A DNA stretch of 49,318 bases from a virus, in the IMG/VR virus record IMGVR_UViG_3300037493_002346, positions 1 to 49,318 of that record; one strand, 5' to 3'. The position numbers were made by a program, and so were the translations under genes. Under the pieces are notes generated by a model. That model did not search any database. It saw only the letters and a program-made list of their open reading frames with translations, and was not told the DNA's origin. Shown in pieces: positions 8,355 to 18,659 of the stretch (position 1 is its first letter; every line of letters begins with the position of its first letter).

Positions 8355-11300
8355 TCAATCACAGTTGATCTTGACCTTGCCGGAATCTTCCAGCTCAGAC
8401 AGGATGTCTATAAAATTTTCTTGCACGTAGTTGATTCTTGCTGCGTCATCCCGAAGGTTAATCAACTTTTCCATATTGGTTTTAGGAAGACCGCGTTTCT
8501 CTAAACCGCCAAACACTTCAGCCAGTGGTTTGGCATTAGCCTGCTGCTTCAGTCTTTGGGTAACACGCGGCCCGACGAAAGCTGTCCTTTCTTCTCCTTT
8601 GAGAGGGCCAAGCTTTTCATTCTTTGCGCCAGCCTCAGTATCTGCTCCGGCGACTTTGCGTTCAGCCATTTGTCGTGCAGGTCCTGATCCAGATTCGGCT
8701 GCTGCGTTGATTCGTTTTCCATCGAAACCCTCTTTGGTCAAAAGCGACTTCGCCGCACCGGCGTAGTCTTGGCTGGTAACCCGTAGTTTAACACCCAGCT
8801 TTTTATAAAGCTCCTGTTCCGGGTACCAAATTAAAGCCTGCAAGGCGGCAGGCGGTATGCGCTTGCCCGTTTCCTTTTCGACCAGATCAACCATCTGGCG
8901 GACCACGTCGCGCAGGCGCTGGCGCTCACCGCCGCTGGACGGGGAATCCTTGGGCTTGTCTGCTGACTTTAGGATCGCACCGGCGACGCCGACAAGGGCT
9001 GTCTTCTTGCGCTCACCCGAATCAAACTTGGCACGTTCTTTTATGAACTGCCGGTTGTGTAGGCTGTTCACCGCACGGGCCAATGCAATGGCACCTTCGT
9101 CCGACTTCATAGCCTCGTCCACCAGAGCCTGATCAAAGTCGGCGGCATACAAGCCGGTGGCTGAATCGCCGGTTTCGGCTAAAGCGTCACGAAGCTTGAC
9201 CACCTGTTTGGCGAAAAGCTCTTCGTCGAATGACGGCAGCTTGCCGGTTAAGCGACCGACCGTGCGCATGAACCACATGTCCATGGTCACCGGCTCAAAG
9301 TTGCCTGACAGATTGCTGTAGAAACCGAATCCGATCTTGGGTCCGAACACAGCCGAACCTAGCATTTTCTCGTTCATCGATTCGCCGCCGATCTTGAAGC
9401 CAATGCTTTCAAGTTCGCGCTTGGTGAATTCAGTTTGCAGGAATCGGCGTAGCAGGTCGGGACCCATCTCAGCCAGCAGGTTGTTGGCCAAAGCGAAGTT
9501 CTTAGCCATGGCTGGGGCTGACTTGCCGGTGCCGGTCTCAGGGAACTGGCCTACACCATTGGCATCGACCGAAGCTCGATAAGCCTCGTATTGTTTGGAC
9601 GCATAGCGAAGGTTGTCTTCGACGTTCATTGTCTGGGAGGAGATCGCGGTAGCCATCAAGAAAGCATTGCGTGCGTTCTGGTCTTCGTTCAATTCTGGAT
9701 ACTTGACAGCCATGATGCTGAGAGTTTTGCGCACTGTCTCGTCATACCATTCGACCGCATTGCCTGCGCTTTTGATCGCGGCGATTGCTTCAGCCGCCAT
9801 CATCTTGGCCACGGTCGTGCGGTCTTCCGGCTTGTTTAAATCAAGGGCAGGCATGCCTGCATCACGGTAACGCTGGTCTAACCACTGGACTACTGGAGGG
9901 ATACCGCCAACGCGGGGCGTCTCAAAGGCCGCGCTCTTTGTCTTGCCAGTCATCAGGCCCAGAGCGGTAGCTTTGTATTCAGCTTCAGACAGGCCAAGCG
10001 AATCCGCTACCGAGCGGAAAATGCCAAGGTCTTTTTCTGGTTCGATTGCTTCTTCGGCAACCGGCTCTTTCTGCTTCTTGGCAAAGGCCGGAGCTTCCAG
10101 CGATTTGACTGGCACGTAGTCGTGCTTCGGTCCCAACATAACCACCGCAGCGCCGCGACCGAATGGCGCAATGTAACCGTCGAACCCTGCGTCAATCACC
10201 GCAGACTCAAATGCGTTGGAGCTACCCTGCGGCGGGATCAGGCGGGTGGCCGGATCGTAGATATTGTTCAGCTGGACTTCGTGGGCGAAACGACCGACAC
10301 CGCTCTCAGGACGTATGCCTTCGCCAGTGTCCACGTAGAAGTAGATGCGGCTGCTGATGCGGGAGTCTTTGCTTTCCCGCAGGCGGGTGCCTTCTGCACC
10401 GCGCAGGCCGGTGCCGTAATACGCGCTGTTTAAGCTTGTTTGGACTCGGGGCGAGTAGTGCCTACCGACGACGGAGATCGCGCCTTCTCGGGCTTCTCCG
10501 TAGCTCGGGAGGTCACCGCGCCCATCTTCACCAGCTGCTGGTCCAGCTCGTTCTGGAGACGGCTGTACGCCTTCACCTCGACCGGGGATATTTGCTTCAC
10601 GTCCTTCTCCTTCTCTCAAACTCATGGCCGGCGTGCCGGCTTCTGCAGGCGTTTGCTGCAACGTGCCACGACGATACGCGATCAGCGCATCGCGTGCAAC
10701 CATCTTGGCCTTCTTCAGGTCACGGATGTAGCTGTCAACTTTGGACGCTTCCTGCAAACCTTGGTTGGCTCTGCCTTGCAAGCGAGACAAAAGGTTATCA
10801 ATAATGCCAATCCATTTATCGACAAAACCTTTAAACCCGGTTGGGTCAGCTCTTGCCACATCGCGCCAGAAAGCTTTGTCCGTGGCACGGTTACCAAGGA
10901 AGTCAGCCGTCATCTCCGAGACCAATAGCGGCGCTTGTAGCAGCTCCTGCAGCCTTTGCTCACGGGCAGCTGGATCAGCGATGGCATCCAGCTCTTCTTT
11001 GTGCAGGAAGTTCTCAGCGTAAGCACGCTTGCCTTCCTCTGTCATGTCAGTGAAGATACTGTCAATGCTTGCCGTAAACTGTTGAGCAGGCGTATTCGTC
11101 AGACCTTGACGTGTCTCGGCTTCGGCGATCTGCTCGACGGTGTGCTTGAATTCATGAAGCGACGTATTGGCAACATTGATCTGGGGCGATGCGGTGTTGA
11201 CAAATGCCGTACCACCGAGGGCAAAACCATTGACTGAATCAGGCTGAGTATCGTGGAAAGCATAGACGCGCCCACCGAACTGGCTATTGAGAGCATTGGC

Positions 11301-13367
11301 GATCTGGTTGACTGCCGCATCTTCTTCTGCCGGGGCAGGGTTTAGGACTGGGGCAGTTTCGTTTGAGGCGGCAGCCCAGCGGTCAAGGTCTGCTTGTGCC
11401 GCTTCTCTTGCTCGATCAGCGGCAGGGACTCCGCCCACTGGTTCAGAGTCGGCGTCAGGCAGTGGCGCTGTGCTGGCGTCAGCCGGGATGTCGATAAAGT
11501 TTTCTGTTGTTCCACGGGAAACCTCCGTTGTGACAGGCGCTGCCGCTTGTGTCACGGCGGCTGGCGCAGCTGTTTCTTTCGCACGCGCATCCAGTTCGAT
11601 CTGAGCGCCACGTCGGGTGATCGCCGGCGCTTTGTCGTCTTCCACGACGGCACGCAAGTCATCATCTGACAAGTCTGCCACAGCTTTGCCTTGAATACGC
11701 TGGGGACGTGGTGCCAGTGTTGGAAGTACGCCACGGTCTTCAGTCGTTGTGACAGGGGTCGCCTCCGGTGTCACAGCGGCAGCCGCTGTTGTGACAGGGG
11801 TTATCTCCGGTGTCACAAGTTCGGGCGCTGGTGTGACACGCTCTGCTTGCGGTGTCACACCCCCTACGGCAGGGGCAATTGGCAGGCCGCCAAAGGTCGG
11901 GGTTGTGCCTGCCAAGGGTGCAGCCGCAGCGGGTGCCTGTGATGGGGCGTAGGACCTTGCGCCCTCTATCGTGCCAGCCAGATCAGCCGCCGCCGTCACA
12001 GCCTCATCGACCGATGTGGCTTGTGACAGGGCATCGATCTGTGTGCTGCGGTTGACCGTCTGCTGGGGCGTGACAAGTGTCTGGTCGTAGGTCTGGGGAT
12101 TGAGCGCACGGATCGCGGCTTCGTTCACGCCGGCTGGCTGCGCCTGCGCAATGCCGGCATTAAGCTCCGCTGCGATTTGACGTTCAGGCGTAGCCATTGC
12201 ACCACGTATACCGCCGGGGCCAGCACCGCCAATAGCGCCAAGAATCAGGTTTGCGGCAGAACCTTCGCCAAGCTCTTTATCGGTAATCTGGCTACGGATA
12301 CCAATGTCAGATGCCAAGCCTTCGGTAGTTTCTTGCAAGCTTTCTTCCGCAGCACCAAAAGCAGTACCAGCAGTTACTCGACCGGCGACGGACGCGCCGC
12401 CAATGCGGCCAAGGATATTATCGTAAGCACCGGTCAGAAGCTTGCCAGTAATGCGGTCACCCACGGCGGCCACCATACCTTGAAGCATGGCACCGTTTTC
12501 GGATGCTTTGTCCGTAACGATCTGACGGGCTTCTTTTTGCGACACGCCACGGTCAACCATGGCTTTGTAATACGGGCTAACCTCAAGAAGCTGCTCATCA
12601 GTCAGTTTGCTGATGTACTCTTTTGCGGTATCTGCTGCTTCTCCTGCGGCCATGCCGCCGCCAACGCCCATTACCGCAGTCGGGCTGCGGGTAGCAATAG
12701 CGGTAGTGATAACCGGAGCGAGAGAACCAAGAACGCTAGAAGCTTGCAAAGCGTAACCAGACAATGTCGGGTCTTCGCCAAAACTTAATTCGCCTTTAAA
12801 AATATTTCCAGTCGGGGTAGAACCAGCGAGGCGTTTCTTACCTGCTTCAGACAAGCTGGCTTGAATATCTTTTTGAACTGAATCACCGTAATTAGCCAGC
12901 TCTTTTGTACCCGGTATATTCGGGATGGCGGACATGGCACGGTCGATTGTTATCTGTGCCGCACGCTTATCTTGAGCCTGCTCTTGGATACTTTGTATTC
13001 CAAGCAGATCAGTAAAAGCTGATCGAGCAAGGCTGAATACTTTTCCAATCGGAGTGGCTTCCAGAGCTTCGCCCGACATAACACTTCTTGCTGCGCCCTT
13101 GGTTCCAGTCTCAATACCCAGAGGTATCTTTAAAGTACCGCCTGCAATGGCACCGCCAAACTGTTTACTTACATCCGCGAAAAAATCTTTAAAGCCATAG
13201 CCGGGTTCTTCTTTGGCTACCTTGGCTTCAAACGTAGTTGGTCCAGTGTAGGTTTCTTTTTTCTCAGGAGTGCGGCCAAATACTTCGTCTTCGCTTATAT
13301 AAGTAGGCCCGGCAGGTTTAGGCTTTTTGCCAAAAACTTCATCTTCGCTGATGTACTGGTTAGCCAT
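8355..13367 (-). CDS. Second giant polyvalent virion protein with HExxH metallopeptidase and ART-like domains
   Basis: 1670 residues. The N terminus repeats YISEDEVFG twice (residues 5-13 and 23-31). There follow Gly/Ala-rich hydrophobic helices, a Thr/Pro/Val-rich repetitive linker, and a metallopeptidase-like segment with SLHEFKHTVE (HExxH). Next is an ART-like block (RHYSPRVQTSLNSAYYGTG, RIYFYV, HEVQLNNIYD, AGFDGYIAPFG), and then a long helical domain containing PVTMDMWFMRTVGRLTG that I do not recognise with certainty. The family is that of large polyvalent proteins delivered with phage DNA. Its stop overlaps the ferritin-gene leader, so the genes are co-translated. Domain names rest on motifs only. 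Confidence 0.8.
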   Translation of the reverse strand: MANQYISEDEVFGKKPKPAGPTYISEDEVFGRTPEKKETYTGPTTFEAKVAKEEPGYGFKDFFADVSKQFGGAIAGGTLKIPLGIETGTKGAARSVMSGEALEATPIGKVFSLARSAFTDLLGIQSIQEQAQDKRAAQITIDRAMSAIPNIPGTKELANYGDSVQKDIQASLSEAGKKRLAGSTPTGNIFKGELSFGEDPTLSGYALQASSVLGSLAPVITTAIATRSPTAVMGVGGGMAAGEAADTAKEYISKLTDEQLLEVSPYYKAMVDRGVSQKEARQIVTDKASENGAMLQGMVAAVGDRITGKLLTGAYDNILGRIGGASVAGRVTAGTAFGAAEESLQETTEGLASDIGIRSQITDKELGEGSAANLILGAIGGAGPGGIRGAMATPERQIAAELNAGIAQAQPAGVNEAAIRALNPQTYDQTLVTPQQTVNRSTQIDALSQATSVDEAVTAAADLAGTIEGARSYAPSQAPAAAAPLAGTTPTFGGLPIAPAVGGVTPQAERVTPAPELVTPEITPVTTAAAAVTPEATPVTTTEDRGVLPTLAPRPQRIQGKAVADLSDDDLRAVVEDDKAPAITRRGAQIELDARAKETAAPAAVTQAAAPVTTEVSRGTTENFIDIPADASTAPLPDADSEPVGGVPAADRAREAAQADLDRWAAASNETAPVLNPAPAEEDAAVNQIANALNSQFGGRVYAFHDTQPDSVNGFALGGTAFVNTASPQINVANTSLHEFKHTVEQIAEAETRQGLTNTPAQQFTASIDSIFTDMTEEGKRAYAENFLHKEELDAIADPAAREQRLQELLQAPLLVSEMTADFLGNRATDKAFWRDVARADPTGFKGFVDKWIGIIDNLLSRLQGRANQGLQEASKVDSYIRDLKKAKMVARDALIAYRRGTLQQTPAEAGTPAMSLREGEGREANIPGRGEGVQPSPERAGPAAGEDGRGDLPSYGEAREGAISVVGRHYSPRVQTSLNSAYYGTGLRGAEGTRLRESKDSRISSRIYFYVDTGEGIRPESGVGRFAHEVQLNNIYDPATRLIPPQGSSNAFESAVIDAGFDGYIAPFGRGAAVVMLGPKHDYVPVKSLEAPAFAKKQKEPVAEEAIEPEKDLGIFRSVADSLGLSEAEYKATALGLMTGKTKSAAFETPRVGGIPPVVQWLDQRYRDAGMPALDLNKPEDRTTVAKMMAAEAIAAIKSAGNAVEWYDETVRKTLSIMAVKYPELNEDQNARNAFLMATAISSQTMNVEDNLRYASKQYEAYRASVDANGVGQFPETGTGKSAPAMAKNFALANNLLAEMGPDLLRRFLQTEFTKRELESIGFKIGGESMNEKMLGSAVFGPKIGFGFYSNLSGNFEPVTMDMWFMRTVGRLTGKLPSFDEELFAKQVVKLRDALAETGDSATGLYAADFDQALVDEAMKSDEGAIALARAVNSLHNRQFIKERAKFDSGERKKTALVGVAGAILKSADKPKDSPSSGGERQRLRDVVRQMVDLVEKETGKRIPPAALQALIWYPEQELYKKLGVKLRVTSQDYAGAAKSLLTKEGFDGKRINAAAESGSGPARQMAERKVAGADTEAGAKNEKLGPLKGEERTAFVGPRVTQRLKQQANAKPLAEVFGGLEKRGLPKTNMEKLINLRDDAARINYVQENFIDILSELEDSGKVKINCD

Positions 13368-13376
13368 TGACGTGCC

Positions 13377-14639
13377 TTATTTTTTAAGTACCCAACCGTT
13401 ACCATCCCATTCAACGAATTTATCTTTGTTTGGCCCGGATTCAATCTTGCGAGTCTCGCCAATTTTGTAAGCGGTTTTTCCAGACGAACTATCAGCGCCG
13501 GAACTGCCGCGTTGTAAAGAACGCAATTCTCCGCGTAAAACATCTAAATCTTTAACTAAAGGTTGTATCTTTGCAAGCTTTGCTTTTGCAGTCGTGTCGC
13601 CTTTTGCAGCAAGTTCTTCAAGGTAAGCTTTTTCTTCATTTACTTTTTTAGGTTCAACACCAAGTGCTTCAGCTATTTGCGCTCTCGTTGCGTCTATTTG
13701 GCGTTGCATTGTGACGCTGTTTCTTTCTTTTTCGTCTTTTTCTTTTTTATCTCTGTCAGCTTGAAGGATACGAGAGCCGGTAACATCAATACCTTCTTTT
13801 GTTATCAAAGCTTTCTTGTAATTCGGGTCTTTCATCTTAGTGATGAGATCATTCATTTCCTGCTGAGTCTTTTCAGCAGCCGCTTCATCACGTTGAGTCT
13901 TTTGCGCTTTCCACTTAGCACTTAACAATTTGGCTTCTGCTTCAGGAACACCCTGCGCAGTCATTGCTTGAACTTTTGCCAGCTCTTGTTTAGCCAGTAG
14001 GTTGGCTTCTTCGGTAATTATGGTGCTATCTAATTGAGCGCGAACCGTTTCAAGTTTTCTTTCGTTAGCAAGCTGCGCTTCTTTTGCAGGAACACGGCTC
14101 TTTATTAAGGCACTTATTCTAGCGTTTTCTTTTTCAGCAAGCCGTTCAGCTTCAGCCACATCAGCGCCAAGTTCTTTAGCAACCTTGATGTCTGTCATGA
14201 AAGCATTGTACTTTGCCCTAGCTTCTGCTTCATCAAGTTTGTTCTCTTTACCAGCTGCAAGTTCGGCCATACGTGTTCGAACTTTAAGCTCGGCATTAAG
14301 CTTCGGTGTGTTCTGTTTTAACTCTTGTTCAGTAACCAGCCTGTTTTTAGTAACGGTTTGTTTTGCTTCTGCTTCAGGTACTCCCAGTCTATTCTCTTCA
14401 TCTATTTTGGTGGACCTACCAATTACATCAGCTTTAGCTTGTGTTGTTGCTCGTATCGGCGCACGCGCCATCTCGCGACCAAAAGTTATTTCGTCAAGGC
14501 GCAAACGCTCTTCGCTTTCCATGGCCATAATTTCTTTGCGAAGTTTGGCTTCGTTTTGTTTCTTGGCTTCCATCTCCCCCACACTGGAGAGAGCTTTGCC
14601 AAAACCGCCAAGGGCGGCAGCAATTAAACCTTGAGCCAT
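13377..14639 (-). CDS. Coiled-coil internal virion protein
   Basis: 420 residues, almost all charged alpha-helix (Lys, Glu and Ala repeats such as ERLAEKENARISALIK). A small Gly/Ala N-terminal segment (MAQGLIAAALGGFGKAL) is typical of proteins that sit inside phage heads or form the ejection apparatus. The C terminus ends in a small folded part (FVEWDGNGWVLKK) preceded by a Ser/Gly linker. Its start overlaps the previous stop. The base composition is more AT-rich than in neighbouring genes. A role as an internal core or ejection protein is inferred from position and composition. Confidence 0.7.
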   Translation of the reverse strand: MAQGLIAAALGGFGKALSSVGEMEAKKQNEAKLRKEIMAMESEERLRLDEITFGREMARAPIRATTQAKADVIGRSTKIDEENRLGVPEAEAKQTVTKNRLVTEQELKQNTPKLNAELKVRTRMAELAAGKENKLDEAEARAKYNAFMTDIKVAKELGADVAEAERLAEKENARISALIKSRVPAKEAQLANERKLETVRAQLDSTIITEEANLLAKQELAKVQAMTAQGVPEAEAKLLSAKWKAQKTQRDEAAAEKTQQEMNDLITKMKDPNYKKALITKEGIDVTGSRILQADRDKKEKDEKERNSVTMQRQIDATRAQIAEALGVEPKKVNEEKAYLEELAAKGDTTAKAKLAKIQPLVKDLDVLRGELRSLQRGSSGADSSSGKTAYKIGETRKIESGPNKDKFVEWDGNGWVLKK

Positions 14640-14640
14640 A

Positions 14641-15132
14641 TCAAGCTCCCATTTCAGCAGGAATGTTTTCGTCGCTGTACTGATTCAGCATCTGCGCCAT
14701 CTGTTCAGGTTCAACGCCAAACTTTTGCAAGATGGTAGAGATCATTATCTCCATCGCGTCACCAATGTCAGCATTGGTAATTTTTTCTATTTTAGATTTG
14801 CGGATAAAGTCAGCCGCTCTGGTCAGCAAATTGATGCCGGCAGGAATGATGACTTCAGGAGGTATGGTGCCGTTCGATTCTTTAATCAGCAGCAACATCA
14901 AACCGGCAATACCCATGCCGAGCTTCTGCCCTAACGGACCTTCTTTCTGGAGTTCATCAAGCATCAGCTTGTGAGACTCTTTGGAAAACATCACCTTCAT
15001 GCCAGCGATAACGACGCGCTCATAAGCTTCCTGCAACTCTGGCGGCATGTTGATGTTCTTCTTGATAGTTTCAGTATCAATGTCATCGCCTTCAGGACGC
15101 GCCATCTTGTCTTGAATAAGTCCCTTTGCCAT
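14641..15132 (-). CDS. Small helical virion-associated protein
   Basis: 163 residues with a strong AAGGAG Shine-Dalgarno. Helical, with a hydrophobic central stretch (LGMGIAGLMLLLIKES) followed by IPPEVIIPAGINLL. Its position within the internal-virion cluster suggests a minor structural or ejection protein that touches membrane. No family is recognised with confidence. Confidence 0.65.
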   Translation of the reverse strand: MAKGLIQDKMARPEGDDIDTETIKKNINMPPELQEAYERVVIAGMKVMFSKESHKLMLDELQKEGPLGQKLGMGIAGLMLLLIKESNGTIPPEVIIPAGINLLTRAADFIRKSKIEKITNADIGDAMEIMISTILQKFGVEPEQMAQMLNQYSDENIPAEMGA

Positions 15133-15142
15133 GGCTATCTCC

Positions 15143-16128
<986 letters not shown>

Positions 16129-16129
<1 letters not shown>

Positions 16130-16518
16130 TACTGTTTCCTTTTAAACGGCATGCTGGCCAGCATGTAGTATTCAAAATTTTCATCTTTCCACGTAGGTTT
16201 AAAACCTACACGCTGCACAAACTTTTTTTGTTTCAATCGATGATGCGGCACCCGCGTCGTCAGAAACTCATGGCGATCAAACAGCGGTTTCAAGAAACCG
16301 TGAATCACACGACGCTGAGAAGCTTTAGGTCGATAACCTTCTACGGCTGCAATGTGAATCTCTGTTCCTTTGGCAATCACTGTTGCGGCGTGCTGCCCAT
16401 CCATCTCAACCGGTATCAGTTCCCAGTCTTCCAGATACTTCAGTATGTCCTGCTTCGCCAAGTGCAAGCCTTGGCGAATCGATGCAACAATCGGTTCCAG
16501 TAAATCTTCTCGGTTCAT
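16129..16518 (-). CDS. GNAT-like protein, counterpart of T7 gp13
   Basis: 129 residues. The middle reads as a GNAT acyltransferase fold: a strand region HAATVIAKGTEIHIAAVEG, a basic segment where the acetyl-CoA loop would be (RPKASQRRVIHGFL), and the final FVQRVGFKPTWKDENFEYYML typical of GNAT C-terminal strands. T7 and relatives encode a similarly small GNAT-like protein (gp13) with the internal core genes. Its place between two internal virion proteins fits a morphogenesis role. No classical Q/RxxGxG/A loop is seen, so it may not be catalytic. Confidence 0.6.
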
Positions 16519-17861
16519 CAGAACGTGATCAAATCTTTCAAGCCTTGGATACCAGATGTCGTGCTGAGAATCATCATGGAACCTTGCAGGTAAGATTTCT
16601 GGGTATCAACCGCAGCTTGCTTCGGACTTACGATCTCTTTGTTATTGGCATCATACAACTTACCGTTCGTCAACTTCGTAGCTCCGGGCGGCCAGTTCTT
16701 CTTGTCTTCTGTAGGTGCTTTGCCATCGGATGTCGCGTATGAAGCGAGGTCTGGGTTCGCCATAATATCGGCGATATTTTTCGTCGTCTGCTGGAATATC
16801 TCATTGGCTGACGACGAAGCCTGCATTTCGTTTTTGTACTTGGCTTCGATGTTTGCCAAGTCTTTACGTGTCGTGGCGTCAATGTTTTGCAGTTCAAGTT
16901 TAGTAGCACTGTCGGCGTTAGCCATACTAATCTTGAGAGAATTATCAAGCATGCTTTGCGTTGTTTCATTCAACGCGGCGGCGTACTCTCTGGCTGCAGT
17001 ATTCTTGCCAGTGGCTTCAAATTCTTTCGCACGGTTTGTTGCTTCAGCGTTTGCTGCGGCTGCCGCATTAGTTGCGGTTGCTGTAAATTTAGCGGACTCA
17101 GAATCGGCAGCAGCGTTAGCAAGCGAAGCTGCATTCGTAGCACTGGCTCCAAATTTCAAAGCATCGTTATAAGCAGCGGTGTAGGCAGCTGATCTAATGT
17201 TCTCAGCCGTAGCGCCTGCTTTCAGAGCCTCATTGGTTGCGGCTTGGTTTGCTGTGGCAATAACGTTCGTGGCATTAGCGCCAAACTTAGAAGCTTCGCT
17301 AGTAAGCGTTGCGTTAAATTGCGACAGTTGATTACTCTGTTCAGCGTTGAATTTTGCTTGCGCTTGATAAGCGGTTGCATCAGCTTGAGCGATAGGCAGT
17401 GCCTGTTTCAAAACGGCTTCTTGGCCGGCACCAACTGCCATACTGGAATTCAACAGACCGCGACGGTTCATCTGCTGAAGGGCAGACGTTTCTGCCTGCT
17501 GCATTAGCGGCGAGTTTTTAGCGATAAGACCTTCTACCTGACCCGCTACTGTTTGTTTTGACGGGTCTAAGTTCCAAGCTGTGTTTTGCGCAGAAGTTGC
17601 GGTGTAACCTTCAGCCTTCGCTTTATCAGCTTCATACTTAGCTGCGTCAGTCCCGGCAGTAACTCCACCCGCAAAGCCGGTTGCGGTCGCATCAGCGGCT
17701 GTATAACCGGTAGGCGCACCGATAGTGCTTGCGGTATAGCCCGTGGTTGTTGCTTGCGTTACCGCGTTCTCAGCTTCGTCCTGTACCTGTGCCGTGGTTT
17801 TATTGGCATAGGGATTCGTTACTTGCGTGCCGGCAGGGGGCGTCGTGGTTGTCGTGGCCAT
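16518..17861 (-). CDS. Repetitive Ala/Thr/Asn-rich helical virion protein
   Basis: 447 residues. From about 175 to 300 it consists of imperfect repeats of the type KFGANATNVIATANQA / KFGASATNAASLANAA, a regular long helix rich in Ala, Asn and Thr. The N-terminal part has repeated GYTAxxxGxPTGYTA-like elements. It is the first gene after the promoter and hairpin at 17.9 kb and probably one of the more highly expressed internal virion proteins. There is no enzymatic motif. The start has GGAG 10 nt upstream. Confidence 0.68.
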   Translation of the reverse strand: MATTTTTPPAGTQVTNPYANKTTAQVQDEAENAVTQATTTGYTASTIGAPTGYTAADATATGFAGGVTAGTDAAKYEADKAKAEGYTATSAQNTAWNLDPSKQTVAGQVEGLIAKNSPLMQQAETSALQQMNRRGLLNSSMAVGAGQEAVLKQALPIAQADATAYQAQAKFNAEQSNQLSQFNATLTSEASKFGANATNVIATANQAATNEALKAGATAENIRSAAYTAAYNDALKFGASATNAASLANAAADSESAKFTATATNAAAAANAEATNRAKEFEATGKNTAAREYAAALNETTQSMLDNSLKISMANADSATKLELQNIDATTRKDLANIEAKYKNEMQASSSANEIFQQTTKNIADIMANPDLASYATSDGKAPTEDKKNWPPGATKLTNGKLYDANNKEIVSPKQAAVDTQKSYLQGSMMILSTTSGIQGLKDLITF

Positions 17862-17880
17862 TTTTTTGTAACTCCAAAAA

Positions 17881-17907
17881 GAAAAGCCGCTTAGTCAGCG
17901 GCTTTTT
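17881..17907 (-). terminator. Leader hairpin with U-tract between late promoter and gene at 17861
   Basis: Stem AGCCGC/GCGGCT (17885-17890 with 17898-17903) and a 7-nt loop. On the minus strand it is followed by TTTTCTTTTT, so it looks like an intrinsic terminator. It lies downstream of the promoter at 17932-17961 and upstream of the first gene, so it would stop that promoter's transcript unless read through. Confidence 0.75.
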
Positions 17908-17931
17908 CAAGGACGCGGGGTCCCTTCGAAA

Positions 17932-17961
17932 ATTCTACCATTAACATTTCCAAACGCGCAA
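17932..17961 (-). promoter_or_regulatory. Leftward late promoter A
   Basis: Minus strand: -35 TTGCGC (17956-17961), an 18-nt spacer, and -10 TAGAAT (17932-17937). The following 23 nt (17911-17931 and the -10) are nearly the same as at promoter B (34.04 kb); over 17911-17939, 24 of 29 bases are identical. It overlaps the end of the DUF6321-like gene and heads the internal-virion block. Confidence 0.65.
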
Positions 17962-18186
17962 CGATTTATTGATGCGGCTGTTCGGATCATTTGCCGTTTT
18001 GGCACTTGTCAATTTGGCTTTCATTCCGCGCATTCTAGCGCAGAAGCTTTTCTTCCGTGACCCACCTTCGGGTTGCGGAGCTTTTAGGTCGCTGCCGGGA
18101 TTCTCTCGCTCATAGCTTTTCCGGCCTTTCTCATTCAAGCCGCCGGCTTCGCTCTTGCCAGCCTTCTTTGTCCAAGCTGCTGTCAT
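17941..18186 (-). CDS. DUF6321-type small phage protein
   Basis: 81 residues from the ATG at 18186 (AAGG 8 nt upstream). It matches the widespread short phage protein with the signature GGLNEKGRKSYERENPGSDL, then RKKSFCARMRGMK and a C-terminal SLRVWKC. I recognise this as the DUF6321 family, known only as a small basic protein near phage structural or lysis genes. Function unknown. It overlaps the start of the Rz gene's stop region by a few bases. Confidence 0.8.
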   Translation of the reverse strand: MTAAWTKKAGKSEAGGLNEKGRKSYERENPGSDLKAPQPEGGSRKKSFCARMRGMKAKLTSAKTANDPNSRINKSLRVWKC

Positions 18187-18659
18187 GGGTTCGCCTTTCT
18201 CAAGGTTTCGTATTGGGCGTAGCATTGCTTGAGGGCGGCTCTGATTTCGTCGGCTTCTCTGGCGAGTCCAACAACCACTTCGCTATCCTCTCGGTAAAGC
18301 TGCTTGGGGGTACAACCACTTGGTCCAGTGCTGGCGGTACCGGGCACGGGACTGCTTTCGGTGGTGGGGCGGGACGGACGGTCCCGCAGGCTGTTAGAAA
18401 GAGCGACAGCCCTAGCATTAAGATCACGGATTTCACGGTCTTTTTCCTTCCTCAATGAATCGGCACCGGCCTGTAGCTCTTGTTCTTTCTCACGGGCGGC
18501 TGCCTGCGCCTGCGCGTAGGCGGCCTCCTGTGCAGCGCGTTCCTTGTCCCAAGCCTGCTGGACCTTGGCCTGACCGGCTTCGTTACCTTGGTAATACCCA
18601 GCGCCAGCTGCGCCAATGATTGCAATCACGAAACCGAGAATGATCCACGGGTTCATCAT
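18183..18659 (-). CDS. Rz: Rz-like inner-membrane spanin
   Basis: 158 residues with an N-terminal membrane anchor (IILGFVIAIIGAAGAGYY), then a long periplasmic coiled coil (AAQEAAYAQAQAAAREKEQE, DREIRDLNARAVALSNSLRD). This is the layout of i-spanins, which join with an outer-membrane lipoprotein to fuse the two membranes at lysis. The partner Rz1 is encoded inside this gene in another frame, which confirms the call. The ATG overlaps the stop of the preceding small secreted protein. Confidence 0.88.
   Translation of the reverse strand: MMNPWIILGFVIAIIGAAGAGYYQGNEAGQAKVQQAWDKERAAQEAAYAQAQAAAREKEQELQAGADSLRKEKDREIRDLNARAVALSNSLRDRPSRPTTESSPVPGTASTGPSGCTPKQLYREDSEVVVGLAREADEIRAALKQCYAQYETLRKANP
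18200..18436 (-). CDS. Rz1: Rz1-like outer-membrane lipoprotein spanin, nested in Rz
   Basis: 78 residues wholly inside the Rz gene in a different frame. A signal peptide with lipobox LFLTAC (cleavage before Cys17) is followed by a Pro-rich mature region (VRPAPPPKAVPCPVPPALDQ), the hallmark of Rz1 o-spanins. With Rz it spans the periplasm and disrupts the outer membrane in the last step of lysis. Confidence 0.87.
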   Translation of the reverse strand: MKSVILMLGLSLFLTACGTVRPAPPPKAVPCPVPPALDQVVVPPSSFTERIAKWLLDSPEKPTKSEPPSSNATPNTKP

